From contig JAFCMP010000557.1 in NCBI GenBank assembly GCA_017506865.1, positions 62,001-126,000 of the forward strand: 64,000 bases of DNA. The letters run 5' to 3'. Source of the DNA: Tribonema minus (lineage: Eukaryota > Sar > Xanthophyceae > Tribonematales > Tribonemataceae). Positions 1-11,071 of this stretch are shown here, one piece after another. Position numbers and translations under genes: made by a program. The notes beneath the pieces were generated by a model, which saw only the letters and a list, made by a program, of their open reading frames with translations, did not search any database and was not told the origin of the DNA. The first letter of the stretch is position 1; each line of letters starts with the position of its first letter.

Positions 1-517
1 ATGCTTCCCTCGCTGATGATCATTTACAGCGACAGTGAGCGTCCTGAAGCAGCAGCTCACATTTATTGCTGCAGTTCCTGTAGTCGTGCACGCCCGAGAT
101 CCACAGTCACCGAACAACCGCCTGCAGACAGTTCCAAACTGCAGGGGGGGGCACGTGGCATCTTTGGGCAGCAACTGCGCTCTAATTAGGAAAGTGTGGT
201 TGTTGTGAGCAGGCGGCGTACGGCTTTAGTTACAGATGCCCTGGAATTACCATTGTGGTGAGCTCAACGCAGGCATCAGTGTAGTGCAGCACGATTTGTG
301 GGAAACAGCGATATAATCGTAGCAGGCGGCACACGCCTTTACTTATGGGTACTCTGGAATCACAATGGTAGCAATGAGCTTCACGCAAACACTCTCATGG
401 TGTAGCACGAATTGCGCAGCGCGCGGCGCAGTGCCCCACGGTATCAACCGGCACCATCGAGACGCACGTCTCACTTCCGCTCTAACTTCAACGCCGCGAC
501 GCCCCCCTCGCGCGCAG
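1..517. other. 5' flank or intron upstream of lactonase copy A
   Basis: I find no exon here. Two imperfect copies of a roughly 90-bp segment lie at about 205-297 and 319-412 (shared GGCGGC...CTGGAAT...ATGGT...GTAGCACGA). Lactonase copy B has two further upstream exons, coding for a VFVGCYNR-type propeller start and a TLLTVNNTLE strand. Their counterparts are not visible here, so they lie outside the window, have diverged, or are lost. The segment ends in a C-rich tract and a CAG acceptor at 515-517. Confidence 0.5.
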
Positions 518-2237
518 AACCCCGCGTTCTTCCGCTACCACCCCACCAAGAACGTCCTGTATGCGTGCACGGAGGACATCACCAAGGACAACCTCGTGGC
601 GGCGTTCGCAGTGAGCCCCGTCAGCGGCGAGCTCACGCACATGGTCAGCCGCTCCGCCATGGGCAAGAGCACGTGCTACCTGACAATAGACGCGCCCGCG
701 GATCACATGCTGTTCTGCAACTACTGGGACTCTGTCATCGGCACGGTGAGTCGCGTGGTCGCCGCGAGGGTGAAGGTCACAGCTACATGTCAGTTGCCCG
801 TAACCCCCCGGCGTTTGGTGTGCGCTGGTGGTGTTGCATCTTGGCCATCCGATGTCCCGCAGCGCTCGTGCGCTGACGCGCAGCGGGCAGCTGCGCAACT
901 GCAACAGCGCGATCCAGCTGGCAGTAACACTGCCACGCGACGCTCACATCAGCAGCAGCGCTCAGTTCACCACAGAAGCGCTTCTCCGGTTTTCGCGGTC
1001 GTGCGTACACTGTCGTCGCGGCGCGCACCCCTCACCCCCCCCCCTCTTGTTCCCCTTTCTAGATGCCCATGAAGCCCTGCGGCATGCTGGAGGACGTCTC
1101 CGTCAAGCTGGAGCCGCCGAAGCGCGTCGTCGCGCGCGGCATCTCGGACCACCTCGCCAACCGCCAGTCGGAGCCGCACGCGCACGCGATCGTGCTGGAC
1201 CCGTTCTTTGGGCGCGTCGCCTTTGTGCCCGATCTCGGCGACGATGACATCAAGCAGCACCTGTACGACGAGAAGACGGGAACGCTCACGCCCACGTGCA
1301 CGATACCGTGCGGCCCGGAGGGGGTGGGCGCGCATGGCCCCAGGTCAGTTTCGCTGCTTGTGTTGCTCTTGCTTCTGAGTTGAAGTTTAAGGTTGAAGTA
1401 GTGTCAAGATCGTGACGCTCACGCGCACGCTCCCGTGGTCACTTGAACTCCCCTGCTAGGCAAGTGAGGTCGCTGGTCAATGCAAAGTTGAACTTTCCTA
1501 CACATTGCAGGCAAATTGCGAGCACAGGCACGCATCCGCTGCGACGCCGTGGCGCGAGCATGCGCGACCTGTGCATCAATTGAAACCCACCACCTTCGCG
1601 CCACACTGCACACAGCGACTGCCACTGCTGCACGCTCACACAACCGCGCATGACCCTAACCCTAACCCGTGCTACCGTCCGTACGTGCAGGTACATCTGC
1701 TTCCACCCTACGCTCAACACGGTCTACGTCATCAACGAGCTGTCCTCCACCGTCTCCGTCTTCGAGTTCAACGCGAACATCGCCGAGACGCTCGAAGCGG
1801 GCTCGAGCAAGTCCACGCTGCGCCTCGTGCAGAACATTTCCACGATCCCCTCGGCATTCCCGCGCAAGCTCAACACGTGCGGGCGCATCTGCATCGACCC
1901 GTCGGGCCGCCACGTGCTCGTGTCGAACCGCGGCCACGACTCCATCGCCGTCTTCGCGATCCACTCGGACACGGACGCGTGCGGCGAGGGCGGCAAGCTG
2001 AGCGTCGTGTCGTACACGCACACGCGCGGCAAGACGCCGCGCCACTTCCAGTTCGACCCGAGCGGGCGCTACTTGCTCTCTGCCAACCAGGACACGGACT
2101 CCATCACGCTCTTCAACTTTGACCCCGACACGGGCGCCCTGGGCTTCACCGGCGACGTCTACGACTGCCCGTCGCCCAACTTTGTGTGCATCCGCGAGCC
2201 GCACACGACAGGCCGCAGGCAGCCGGGGCTGCCCTGA
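518..2237 (+). CDS. Lactonase, seven-bladed beta-propeller (YbhE/6-phosphogluconolactonase-like), copy A, 5'-partial
   Basis: Three exons are clear: 518-745, 1063-1343 and 1691-2237 (TGA stop). The introns have GTGAG/CTAG and GTCAG/GCAG ends, and the exons join in frame to 351 visible residues. The Lactonase (PF10282-type) family signature is seen in the repeated propeller blades: FFRYHP near the start, SEPHAHAIVLDP, a GPR/YICFHP junction matching the family's GPRH..FHP motif, GRICIDPSGRHVLVSNRGHDS and FQFDPSGRYLLSANQD. Family members hydrolyse sugar-acid lactones such as 6-phosphogluconolactone in the oxidative pentose phosphate pathway; fungal relatives cyclise carboxymuconate, so the substrate here is not settled. 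No N-terminal exon or start codon is visible. The three shared exons have exactly the same lengths as in copy B (228, 281, 547 nt), which supports the model. The gene is followed by a GGC repeat array. Confidence 0.85.
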
Positions 2238-2245
2238 GCGGGCGT

Positions 2246-2430
2246 CGGCGGCGGCGGCGGCGGCGCTGCGGCAGGCGGACGCTGCCAATGGCGGCGTGCA
2301 CACTGCCGCGCTGCTGCTGCGGCGACGGCGGCGCTGCTGCTGCTGGCGACAGCGGCAGCAGCGGCGGCGGCGGCGCCGGCGCTGTGAGCGGCGGCAGCGC
2401 TGCGTGGCGGCGGCGGCGGCGCTTGTAGAT
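2246..2430. repeat. GGC/GCG trinucleotide-rich array after lactonase A
   Basis: About 185 bp of GCGGCGGCG-like sequence starts within 10 bp of the lactonase A stop codon. A mirror-image and longer array follows the stop of lactonase B at 4684-5034, so the array probably belonged to the ancestral duplicated unit. Confidence 0.8.
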
Positions 2431-4683
2431 GCTGCATCATACTCATCACACCACGCACCCACTCGTGCGTGCCCAATGCGTGCCTGCACGCATTTGCGAC
2501 ACTGCCCACAAGCATCAAAACCATAGTATAGGTTCACTCCCCCCCCCTCCTGCTGGCAAATGCGGAAGGCGTCCAAGGATCCCCCTTCCATCGGAAGAAC
2601 GCCTGCCGGCGCGCGCTGTGTGCGCGCTTGCGTTGTTGCTGCGCCGCGGCAGCGCTCGTCCACATCACACCACCAGCACGGCAGGGCAGTAGATGAGTGT
2701 TGTGTGTAGCTGTTGTTTGCAATGGGGCGCGGCGCGCGCATGTAACTGCGCGTCGGGCCCCGCCATCTGTGCTGGTCTGTTACTTCTCGCTGTATTTAGG
2801 TGCGCATGCGGGCGCGTGTTGAGACATCCACGGGGGGTCGCGCAGGGGGTCTCTCTGCCTGGTCTAGCAGGGTCCCGCGCGACCGACGGGCGCCGCGCAC
2901 GCACATTCACACACACTTACGAAATGCTACGTTTATCACCATCACCGTCAGCGCTGCCTTTCCGTGTTTGATGCCTGCACTTCACTGCCCTGTCTCGTGT
3001 GCTAGGGTCAGAATTAGGGCAAGCTACCTGGGCCAGGGTTAGCTACTAGGGCTCGGGTTAGCTACTAGGGCTCGGGGTAGCTACTAGGGTAGTAGCACCA
3101 TGCTGACCTGCTCCAATGCATTTACCAATCCTTGTACAAGCATTAAACCAGTGGCGATATGTAGCTCCAGTGCATGCTGCTATTTTACAGTGCGGCGTGA
3201 CACACATCTTGCCAGACCACTGACAAGGTGATGGTTTTTTTTTTCGTTTAGGTACTGTAGAAATGTGGCGTGCGTCGTGATTGGCGACATTTGATTTGAG
3301 TGGCAGTTGCACCAGTACATACTGCTCGTTAGCACCGAGAGGTGCGGCAGCACTCGCGGTGGCGCTGATGGTGGCGAGGGTGCATCAGGCAGCAAGGGGA
3401 TGGGAGATGCTGGCTGTGAGCAGGAGCTGCGGAGTCGCGTGTGGTGAGGATACGGCTTTGGGCAGCAGCAGGGGATATTGGAACATGGGGATACGGATAG
3501 CATCAGGGCACACTGTAGATCGTTTGCTTGAACACGCAAGAAAGAGAACCTCGGCCAGGCACGTCAGCGGCGTGCTTAGGCAAGGAATCGAGGACCGGGC
3601 GCCTCTGGCCCAAATGTATACTAGAGGCATAACCGCGGTCCTCCGGCGTTTTCGCTCAAGAGATGGAGACATCGGCTACGATAGGTGTGGCTCAGACTGG
3701 GTGCCGCTGTGTCTGCCCCCCATGAGTCTAGTACAAGCCTGCAACGCAGGGCTCTAAGGGCCCGTCCGATTTTAGTTTTTTGCATTCTTATCCAACGCAT
3801 CAAGCCCACCTTGGGGCTGCTATAAATACAAGATCATAAGTACAGCATGCCTGTGTGCCCCGACAGAGAGCTTGTGAATGTTCTGTCGAAACTGTGTTAC
3901 CGTGCTCCACAGCAGTAATGCACAGGTCCTATAAATGTCAAGTAAATGCTACTACGCCATCGCACAACATACAAAGAAGCACGTGTCTGCACAGATCCTA
4001 TACATGTCAATGCAACTGTACATCACACAAAAGCGCTCAGCATCGGCGGCGCTGTGCAAATAAATGCATGTGCGTCTGGCATCAGCATGGCAAGTGCCTC
4101 CCGTGCAACTTCCAACGCCAACATGAGAAAAAGCAAGCAATGCTCAGCAGCAGCAACACAACACAAAAACAAAATTCGCTGGCGCAAATGCACGTGTGTA
4201 TTTCGGCAGCATGTGCCTCGTTGGCGTGCCTTTTGAAAAGACTGCACTCAAAAGAAGTGCCGCCGCGTGCAGCGACCACAATGTGTGTACCACGCGAATC
4301 CACTATATAGCTATGCACCCACTGCGCGGCGAGACCGCCCGCAGTGCGAAATCCGGCGTGAGCAGCCTTCGGCAGTTACAAAACGGTTGCGCAGAAACAG
4401 CCGCTGCGAGCGCGCGCCGGCCGCTCGAGTGAGCGTGCGCGCACCGAAGTTGCGATATGCCGGTATGTGTTGTGGCGCTACTGCCGATACTGCCAATGTG
4501 TGCGCGCGCGCGCCCGAAGGAGGGCAAATGTGTACAGGAAAAGGGGGGGGGGGGGAGGGAGGGGGGGGGGCACAAGCGCTCCCATGGTGCCCGGCATGCC
4601 AGAACGGTCAAATCACACAAAAAAGAAAAACAGGGTGTTACCGTGACCCAGTCGGCCACTGTGGCGCCTTCAGCCGCTGCCTT
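2431..4683. other. Intergenic region between the two lactonases' 3' ends
   Basis: I see no convincing gene. It contains a short tandem array at 3003-3092 (unit near 19 bp, GTTAGCTACTAGGGCTCGG, about four copies). A lower-GC stretch at 3780-4320 has an imperfect duplication (CCTATAAATGTCAA and CCTATACATGTCAA blocks near 3930 and 4000). A G-homopolymer block lies at about 4540-4570. Both genes terminate into this region, so their 3' UTRs and polyadenylation sites must lie within it. Confidence 0.5.
3003..3092. repeat. Short tandem repeat (about 19-bp unit)
   Basis: The unit GTTAGCTACTAGGGCTCGG recurs about four times with small changes between 3003 and 3092. The TAGGGCTC core resembles the degenerate TTAGGG motifs seen in introns elsewhere in the window. 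Confidence 0.7.
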
Positions 4684-5034
4684 GTGAAAGCTGCTGCCGC
4701 TGCCGCCGCTGCTGCCGCCGCCGCCGCTGCTGCTGCTGCGGTGCCGCCGCAGGCTGCAGCCGCCACTTGACCATGCCTCCGCCGCAACAGTGGCCGCTGC
4801 CGCAACTACCGCTGCCGCCGCCACAGTCACTGCTGCTGCCGCCGCTGCCACAGCTGCCGCCGCCGCAGTGCCGCTGCCGCTGTCGCTGCCGCGGCGCCGC
4901 TCAGGCCGCAGCTGCCGTCACCGCCGCCGCCGCTGCTGCCGCCGCAGCTACCATCACCGCTGCCGCCGCCGCAGCCGCTGCCGCCGCCGCCGCTGCTGCC
5001 GCCGCCGCCGCTGCTGCCGCCGCCGCGGCGCTGC
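4684..5034. repeat. GCC/GCT trinucleotide array after lactonase B
   Basis: About 350 bp of nearly pure GCC/GCT/GCA triplets sits directly downstream (minus sense) of the lactonase B stop codon. It reads as long alanine, arginine or proline runs in several frames. It is a composition artefact, not a protein. It mirrors the 2246-2430 array. Confidence 0.8.
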
Positions 5035-8000
5035 TCAGGGCACCCCCTCCTGGCGCCGTATGTCCACGTGGCTCTCCGCGACGCACACAAAGTTGGGCGA
5101 AGGGCAGTCGTAGACGTGTCCCGAGAAGCCGAGGACGCCCGTCGCCGCGTCAAAGCTGAAGAGCGTGATGGTGTCCGTGTCCTGGTTGGCGGCGAGGAGC
5201 GTCGTCCCCGTGGGGTCGAACTGGAAGTGGCGCGGCGTGCGCCCGCGCGTGTGCGTGAAGGAGACGACGCTCAGCTTGCCGCCCTCGCCGCACGCGTCCG
5301 TGTCCGAGTTGATCGCGAAGACGGCGATGGAGTCGTGGCCGCGGTTCGAGACGAGGACGTAGCGCCCGGAGGGGTCGATGCAGATGCGCCCGCACGTGTT
5401 GAGCGTGCCGGGGAACGCCGAGGGGATGGTGGAGATGCTCTGCACGAGGCGCAGAGTTGATTTGCTTGAGCCTGCCTCAAGCGTCTCGGCGATGGTCGCG
5501 TTGAACTCGAAGACGGAGACGGTCGAGGACAGCTCGTTGATCACGTACACCGTGTTGAGCGTGGGGTGGAAGCAGATGTACCTGCGTCGCGGAGAATGGT
5601 GGAAGAGAGGGGGCGGGTTACGAGTGTGCATCGCGGTGGATGGTCTGTGTTTGTACTTTGTGAAGCATGTCGCACACACCATGTTGATGTCAATGAATCA
5701 ATGAGGGTATGTTGGCCGGCTGGCTTCAATCAGCGTCATGGTGAAAGCGCAGCAGCATTGGTATACTTCCGAAGTATTACCCAAAAATCACGCACTCCCA
5801 ACAAGTACTTGAAACTGCCATGCAGATGACCTACTATAAAGCATCTGCTCCTCCGAGCTCATCAAAAATGATCATGAGTGGAAATTCAGCTCCTACAGCC
5901 ACACCACCGATTTTCGTGTAGACGTCTGAATCTGCTTGTATGTGATCCGCCACGCCAGTAGTGGCTGAATGCCTCGTTCATTGATGCAGCCGACACTGAT
6001 GCCGTGACGACTTAGCAGTCTGAGCGATATGACCAATACCTTGGTGCACAGGTATACATGCTTTTAGAAAACGCAATATGTGTGATACCACAGGATTTTC
6101 TCGCTGAGTGCATATGTCAGCCACACACCGCTTTTCGATTTCCAACACGCCAATCACGCAGCGAGTTTTTGGAGCTTCAACAAACCAATCGCACCCATCT
6201 TAACGTGGGCTCCGCAGCTACATATCCTGCATAACGGACTCAGGTGATTCAGTGTTCTGAGCACAGCTGGCGCCACTACACGTTTACGCGACACAAAACT
6301 ACAGCAGCAACATGGGAACTGATTTCATTGATACACATACATAGACCAGACTCTGCATGCAGCATGGGCTTTGCAAATTCCATGTTGTGTACAACGGATC
6401 ATCTTTTCAAAACTTCAAGTGCAAAGGTGAGAAAAGTTGGACTGACATCCAGGGGGTCCGTGCGCATCCACCACTCTCCAGTCCACGCGCAATGGCGCAC
6501 GTGGCAAAGCATGCATTTGCGACAGGCTAATAATGCCTGCTGTCACGTTAAGGTACAAGAATCTGGGAGGGAAAAACTAACCTGGGTCCGTGTGCCCCAC
6601 CCCCCCGACCCCGCATGCGATGGTGCACGAAGGCAAATCAATTGTTTCCACAACTTTTTCTATTTGACAGTCAATTAAAAAGTACACGTGTGAATAATTA
6701 CAGTGTGATTGATAGAATACACAAGCGCCTGCCTTCAAGCGTTCGTCAATACAGTAAATTTAAGGGCAAACTGAGCTGCGCTCGTGCGCCCTCACCCCCC
6801 CCCCCCGGCCCGCACGCAATGGTGCAGGTAAGCAGACATGTTGCTCTTCCGAAAGCTGTTTCATTTAAAAACTGCAAATAGAGGTAAAATCATGCAGAGT
6901 CTACAATCGTCAAGTACAGAAAAATCAGAGAGAAAAACTGACCTGGGTCCGTGCGCCCCCACCCCCTCCGGCCCGCACGCAATGGTGCACGTGGGCGTGA
7001 GCGTCCCCGTGGCCTCATCGTACAGGTGCTGCTTGATGTTGTCCTCGCCGAGATCGGGCACAAAGGCGACGCGTCCGAAGAACGGGTCCAGCACGATCGC
7101 GTGCGCGTGCGGCTCCGACTGGCGGTTGGCGAGGTGGTCCGATATGTCGCGCGCGACGACGCGCTTCGGCGGCTCCAGCTTGACGGACACCTCCTCCAGC
7201 ATGCCAGCGGGGGTCATGGGCATCTGAAAGGGGATGAACAGGGGGGGGCGGGGCGCGCAACGGTGAGGGATGGGCTGCGATGACCAAGTGTTGAGCGCTG
7301 CTGCGTCGCGTCGCAGCGTTACTGCCAGCTGGATTGCGCCGTAACCTAAACGCTAACCCTGGACCCTAAACCTTCTGGTGCCCGCCCTACGCGCGTCACC
7401 GCAGCTCGGGCGCTGGGGGGCATCGGACGGCTAAGACGCAGCGCCACCAGCACTCAACCTAACTCTGCGCGAAACGCCGCGGGCACAGGCAACTGTGACC
7501 CTAACCCTAGCGGCGGCTACCGCGACTCACCCGTGCCGATAACCGAGTCCCAGTAGTTGCAGAACAGCATATATAGCATATATAGACTCGTGGCCAATGA
7601 CTGCAACAGCGGCGACCACGGTTATTGGTGGAAGGCACTTGCGGCTAACCATCCCTTGTCACCTAGAGCTCTACGATCTTTTGATTCGTTTCCATATATC
7701 ATGTAGCCACATCCCTAACCCTAACCCTGATGGAAGATGTAGTGATGCAAGGCTAACCCTAGTAACTGCGGAAAAATATCTATGATTATTTAAATTTACT
7801 AAAAGTAATAACTATGGGGAAACCAAATCTCATTTGCGTACCGCGACTCACCGTGCCAATGACCGAGTCCCAGTAGTTGCAGAACAGCATGTGCTTCGCG
7901 GGCACGTCGACCGTCAGGTAGCACGTGCTCTTGCCCATGGCGGAGCGGCTGACCATGTGCGTGAGCTCGCCGCTCACGGGGCTCACCGCGAACGCCGCAA

Positions 8001-9389
8001 CGAGGTTGTCCTTGGTGATGTCCTCCGTGCATGCGTACAGGACGTTGCGCAGCGGGTGGTAGCGGAAGAACGCGGGGTTCTGCACGGGGGGGAGCGTCGC
8101 GGCGTTGAAGTTGCATGAAATATAGCGCATGCGCAATGGGCAGTGATGATGTGAGCATGAGATTGCGGTGATGGGAGGCGAAGAAGCGGGTGGTTTAAGC
8201 TCAAGTTGGGACTTGCTGGCGCGGTTGGGTATGGCGAAAGCGTCTCTGGCGAGGGCCAAAGCACCGCCCAGTTGTAGACCAAAACCAATGCGTGCTGGTG
8301 TCAGGAGTCACATCGTATAATTTATGGAATGAAGAGAAAGCAAGGGCCAACATCTCGAGCAGCACAGTCAGTGGCCCTGCGGTGTTGTCGTGCAACTGCA
8401 AGCACGGCAGCAGCGACGCACAGGACAATTGAGACAATAAGAGGAAAGGGACACCAGTGCGCAGTGTTGTAGAGGTGGTGCACTGTCATCTGAACATGCG
8501 ATGATTGCTTCGCATGGGCTCACCTCGAGAGTGTTGTTGACGGTGAGCAGGGTCATGGTGCCAGTTGCCCGGTGAAACCGGTAAACCCTGATGCTGTGGC
8601 TGGCGGGTGTGCCCCGAGGTGCGTGTGCCAAGTTGTCGAACCTGCGGATCCAGAGACGAGACAAGGGGAGCGGGAGTGAAACGCCAAGTCTGTTGTGTGG
8701 CACTTCGACACCGGTAAAATGGCTGGCTAATGGCAGGCTGCTCAAGGCGATCGCCAGCCTGAAACAATCGCCGAAGTTGTGGCAACAGAGTCGGTTCGAC
8801 GTTCGAGTAGGTTCCACTTTCAACAATGCACAGCACCGCACGACTGCGCCGCTGCTATTCAGTATCCACCGCCTTTACATCAACAATCGGAGATTGAAGA
8901 TCCAAAGGGCTCTATGCTAAGATCCGGCTAAAGAACGCCAGGCGAGGCATACTACAGCCAATATTGATTGACACAGGAGCAGGCGTCGCAAACAACTGCA
9001 GCGGAGCCCCGGTCTTGACAAGGCACGCGATAACCTGGCTGCTTCAAGTGGTGGCCTTTCGACGCAAGAAGCACACGCGCTTCAGGCATGATGGTATGCG
9101 ACTACGCCGAGGAGAGAAGGCATGCCATGGGAGCTGGTACTCACCGGTTATAGCAGCCCACGAACACCAGCGGGTCAGGCCGATTGGCGACGCAAACTTC
9201 ATCGGTGCGAGGCATGGTTTCTGTGTTGATGCTATATGGATCGCCGCAGTGTGGGGCCAGTTGGTGTAGCTCCCTGTCCAGCCGCACACGAAGCTTCAGG
9301 CGGCACTGTGTCGCGCTCACTGGATCTGGTGGTTGTGAGTCTGCTGCTGCAATGAAAGGCGGTTGAATGGAAGCAGCAGCAAAAGGCAC
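5035..9389 (-). CDS. Lactonase, seven-bladed beta-propeller (YbhE/6-phosphogluconolactonase-like), copy B
   Basis: Five minus-strand exons join in frame: 9389-9145, 8641-8524, 8079-7852, 7223-6943 and 5581-5035 (stop). The product is 472 aa from the ATG at 9389, or about 415 aa from an internal ATG at 9215, which fits the usual family length better. The first exon ends in LVFVGCYNR, the typical first propeller strand. The second carries IRVYRFHRATGTMTLL. The last three match copy A closely and have identical lengths. Donors are GTGAG or GTCAG and acceptors are CAG. The intron lengths (628 and 1,361 bp for the two shared introns) differ strongly from copy A (317 and 347 bp). These introns hold partial copies of the preceding exon ends. 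Expected role: cytosolic lactone hydrolysis; the substrate is not proven by sequence. Confidence 0.85.
6446..6832 (-). repeat. Three partial copies of the exon-4 end in the lactonase B intron
   Basis: The 3' end of exon 4 with its donor lies at 6941-6997 (plus-strand text CCTGGGTCCGTGCGCC...CACGCAATGGTGCAC). It recurs at about 6446-6510, 6584-6640 and 6775-6832. The copies lie downstream in the intron and are progressively altered. Confidence 0.75.
7519..7571 (-). repeat. Partial copy of the exon-3 end in the lactonase B intron
   Basis: About 50 bp (ACCGCGACTCACCCGTGCC, then GAGTCCCAGTAGTTGCAGAA) duplicates the exon 3/donor region at 7839-7884. One extra C interrupts the donor context. Confidence 0.8.
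7605..7700. repeat. Dispersed repeat, shared with the p115 intron at 22490-22585
   Basis: Blocks GACCACGGT, ATTGGTGGAAGG, GAGCTCTACGATCTT and TGATTCGTTT/TGATGCGTTT occur in the same order and spacing here and at 22490-22585. This suggests a short mobile or copied element in two unrelated introns. Confidence 0.65.
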
Positions 9390-9625
9390 GCCCTGGCGCC
9401 GTCACAACCCCCGAACGGGGGAGGTAACTTCAACTGCAACTTCAAAACTTCGAAACGTTCTTCTGTGAAACAGTATATGCAACACATGAGGACTCAAGCC
9501 AGGCCAGCGAGCAGAGAAATTGGTGATTGAGCCGGAGGTAGGAACGTTTGGTTTTCCCTTTGATCACCCCTGTGCCAGCAGCAGCTTCTCTGTTGTTAGT
9601 CCAGCACTTTCTGCGCCGCTTGAAA

Positions 9626-10051
9626 TCACACTTGGGGTACGAGGCATCCGTATGCAAGCAGAAACGGAGCAGTTGTACCAGCTGAAATGAACTGACACAT
9701 GCCGCAACCGGCTTGCGCAGGCACTTGTGCCGCGCTTGTACCACCTTGTACTGCTCTGAACGCCCTCTGTATAGCCACGGCGGTCTGCTGGTGGAGGAAC
9801 AGTTCATCTTTACCATGCTGCTGCCCTACTGCAATACGACATGGGCTCGCATGGTCACTCAACCGTTGTTGTGAAGGCGTCCGGCATTTGCCAGCTATGA
9901 GCATACTTAAAAATGGGGTTATGCCGCTGGCCGCTGTTTCATCTGCCAGTGATGCTGTTTGCTTCCGTCGGGTGCTGGTAAGAGGCAGCAATTTCGTTGT
10001 GGTGCTGTCGCCGGTGTTCGCATCATTTGCGCTCAGCTTCCTTGCCCCCAA
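9626..10051 (-). CDS. Uncharacterised 141-aa ORF upstream of lactonase B
   Basis: An open frame of 141 codons lies on the same strand as lactonase B, 237 bp upstream of its first ATG. It contains an IQ-like element (TAVAIQRAFRAVQGG) that could suggest calmodulin binding, but one short motif is weak support. No splice link to lactonase B is evident. A comparable open frame exists on the opposite strand (9699-10088), so this may be chance. I do not recognise the family. Confidence 0.2.
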   Translation of the reverse strand: MGARKLSANDANTGDSTTTKLLPLTSTRRKQTASLADETAASGITPFLSMLIAGKCRTPSQQRLSDHASPCRIAVGQQHGKDELFLHQQTAVAIQRAFRAVQGGTSAAQVPAQAGCGMCQFISAGTTAPFLLAYGCLVPQV

Positions 10052-10329
10052 CGCTCATGAAACTGTCTGCTGCATGAGTTGCTGTTGATGTTGCTGACGT
10101 ACTGGCAGGCTGCATGTCCTCGAGTTAGGGGCGCGTGTCTAACGTGGCTGTACATCTTCAGGTGCATCACACCTGATGACTGGGCACGGAGTATTGCCAT
10201 GCTCGCCACGCTCATGGTGGATGTGCGGAGACGTATGACCGAGAACCACCGCCTTCATGCACACATTGCGCATGGCATCGTAATGCGCAGTGCCTCCTTC
10301 CTATACAAAACGCCTGCATACTTCACTAC

Positions 10330-11039
10330 ACATTATGAAGTATAGGGTTGAAGCACGTGCTTTATAGAGCTGAAGGGATGGTGAGGCGCTGTTCCTGCAT
10401 GATTGCCTGCTAGGGCTCTGCTGTAGCGTAGTGTGGCTGGCCTGTGATAAGAGGCTTCACAGCCTTATCTTACGCCCGTTCCCCATACAAAGGTCTCCAT
10501 AATAACGTTCAACTGCCCAGCAAAGAGCGGGCGCATGCAGCATGATAGCTTCCGGCACATGCAGCGGCTCAGGGTCTGTTTGTTGCATTTGGCAGCGGTG
10601 AATGAGTGCATACGCACGATGCTCTCGACACGCGTCGCGGAGTGCACCGCGTCCGCTTATGAATAGCAATACTCAAGGAACTCCAGGGGTGGACGGGCGT
10701 GACCTGGCAACCGCAGTCTGCCAGCAACACATGCATACCCTGCAGTGTTGGAGACGGCATTGGGTGGCCACGCGCGTCGCGGGGCGGTGCCTCTTGCGGG
10801 CGGGCCCTATCACGCCGATTACGGGTAAACTGACAACATCCAATGCATGCACACACAAGGCGACGACGCCCCGAGCAGTCGGTTACTCGGGCATGGGCGC
10901 TCTCCTATCATAGCTCTCCAACGAGGCGCGGTCGCAAAGCAGACGTTGAGCGCTGCTGCTGCTGCTGCTGCTGCTGCGCACTTCCCAAGCCCGGCGCCGC
11001 CAGCTCCAGCTGTGCATCGCCGGATGGCATCGCAGGTGG

Positions 11040-11071
<32 letters not shown>

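Noticed and set aside
4684-5160. Long alanine- or arginine-rich open frames in the GCC array
   Set aside because: They come from triplet repeats in every frame and show no protein-like sequence.
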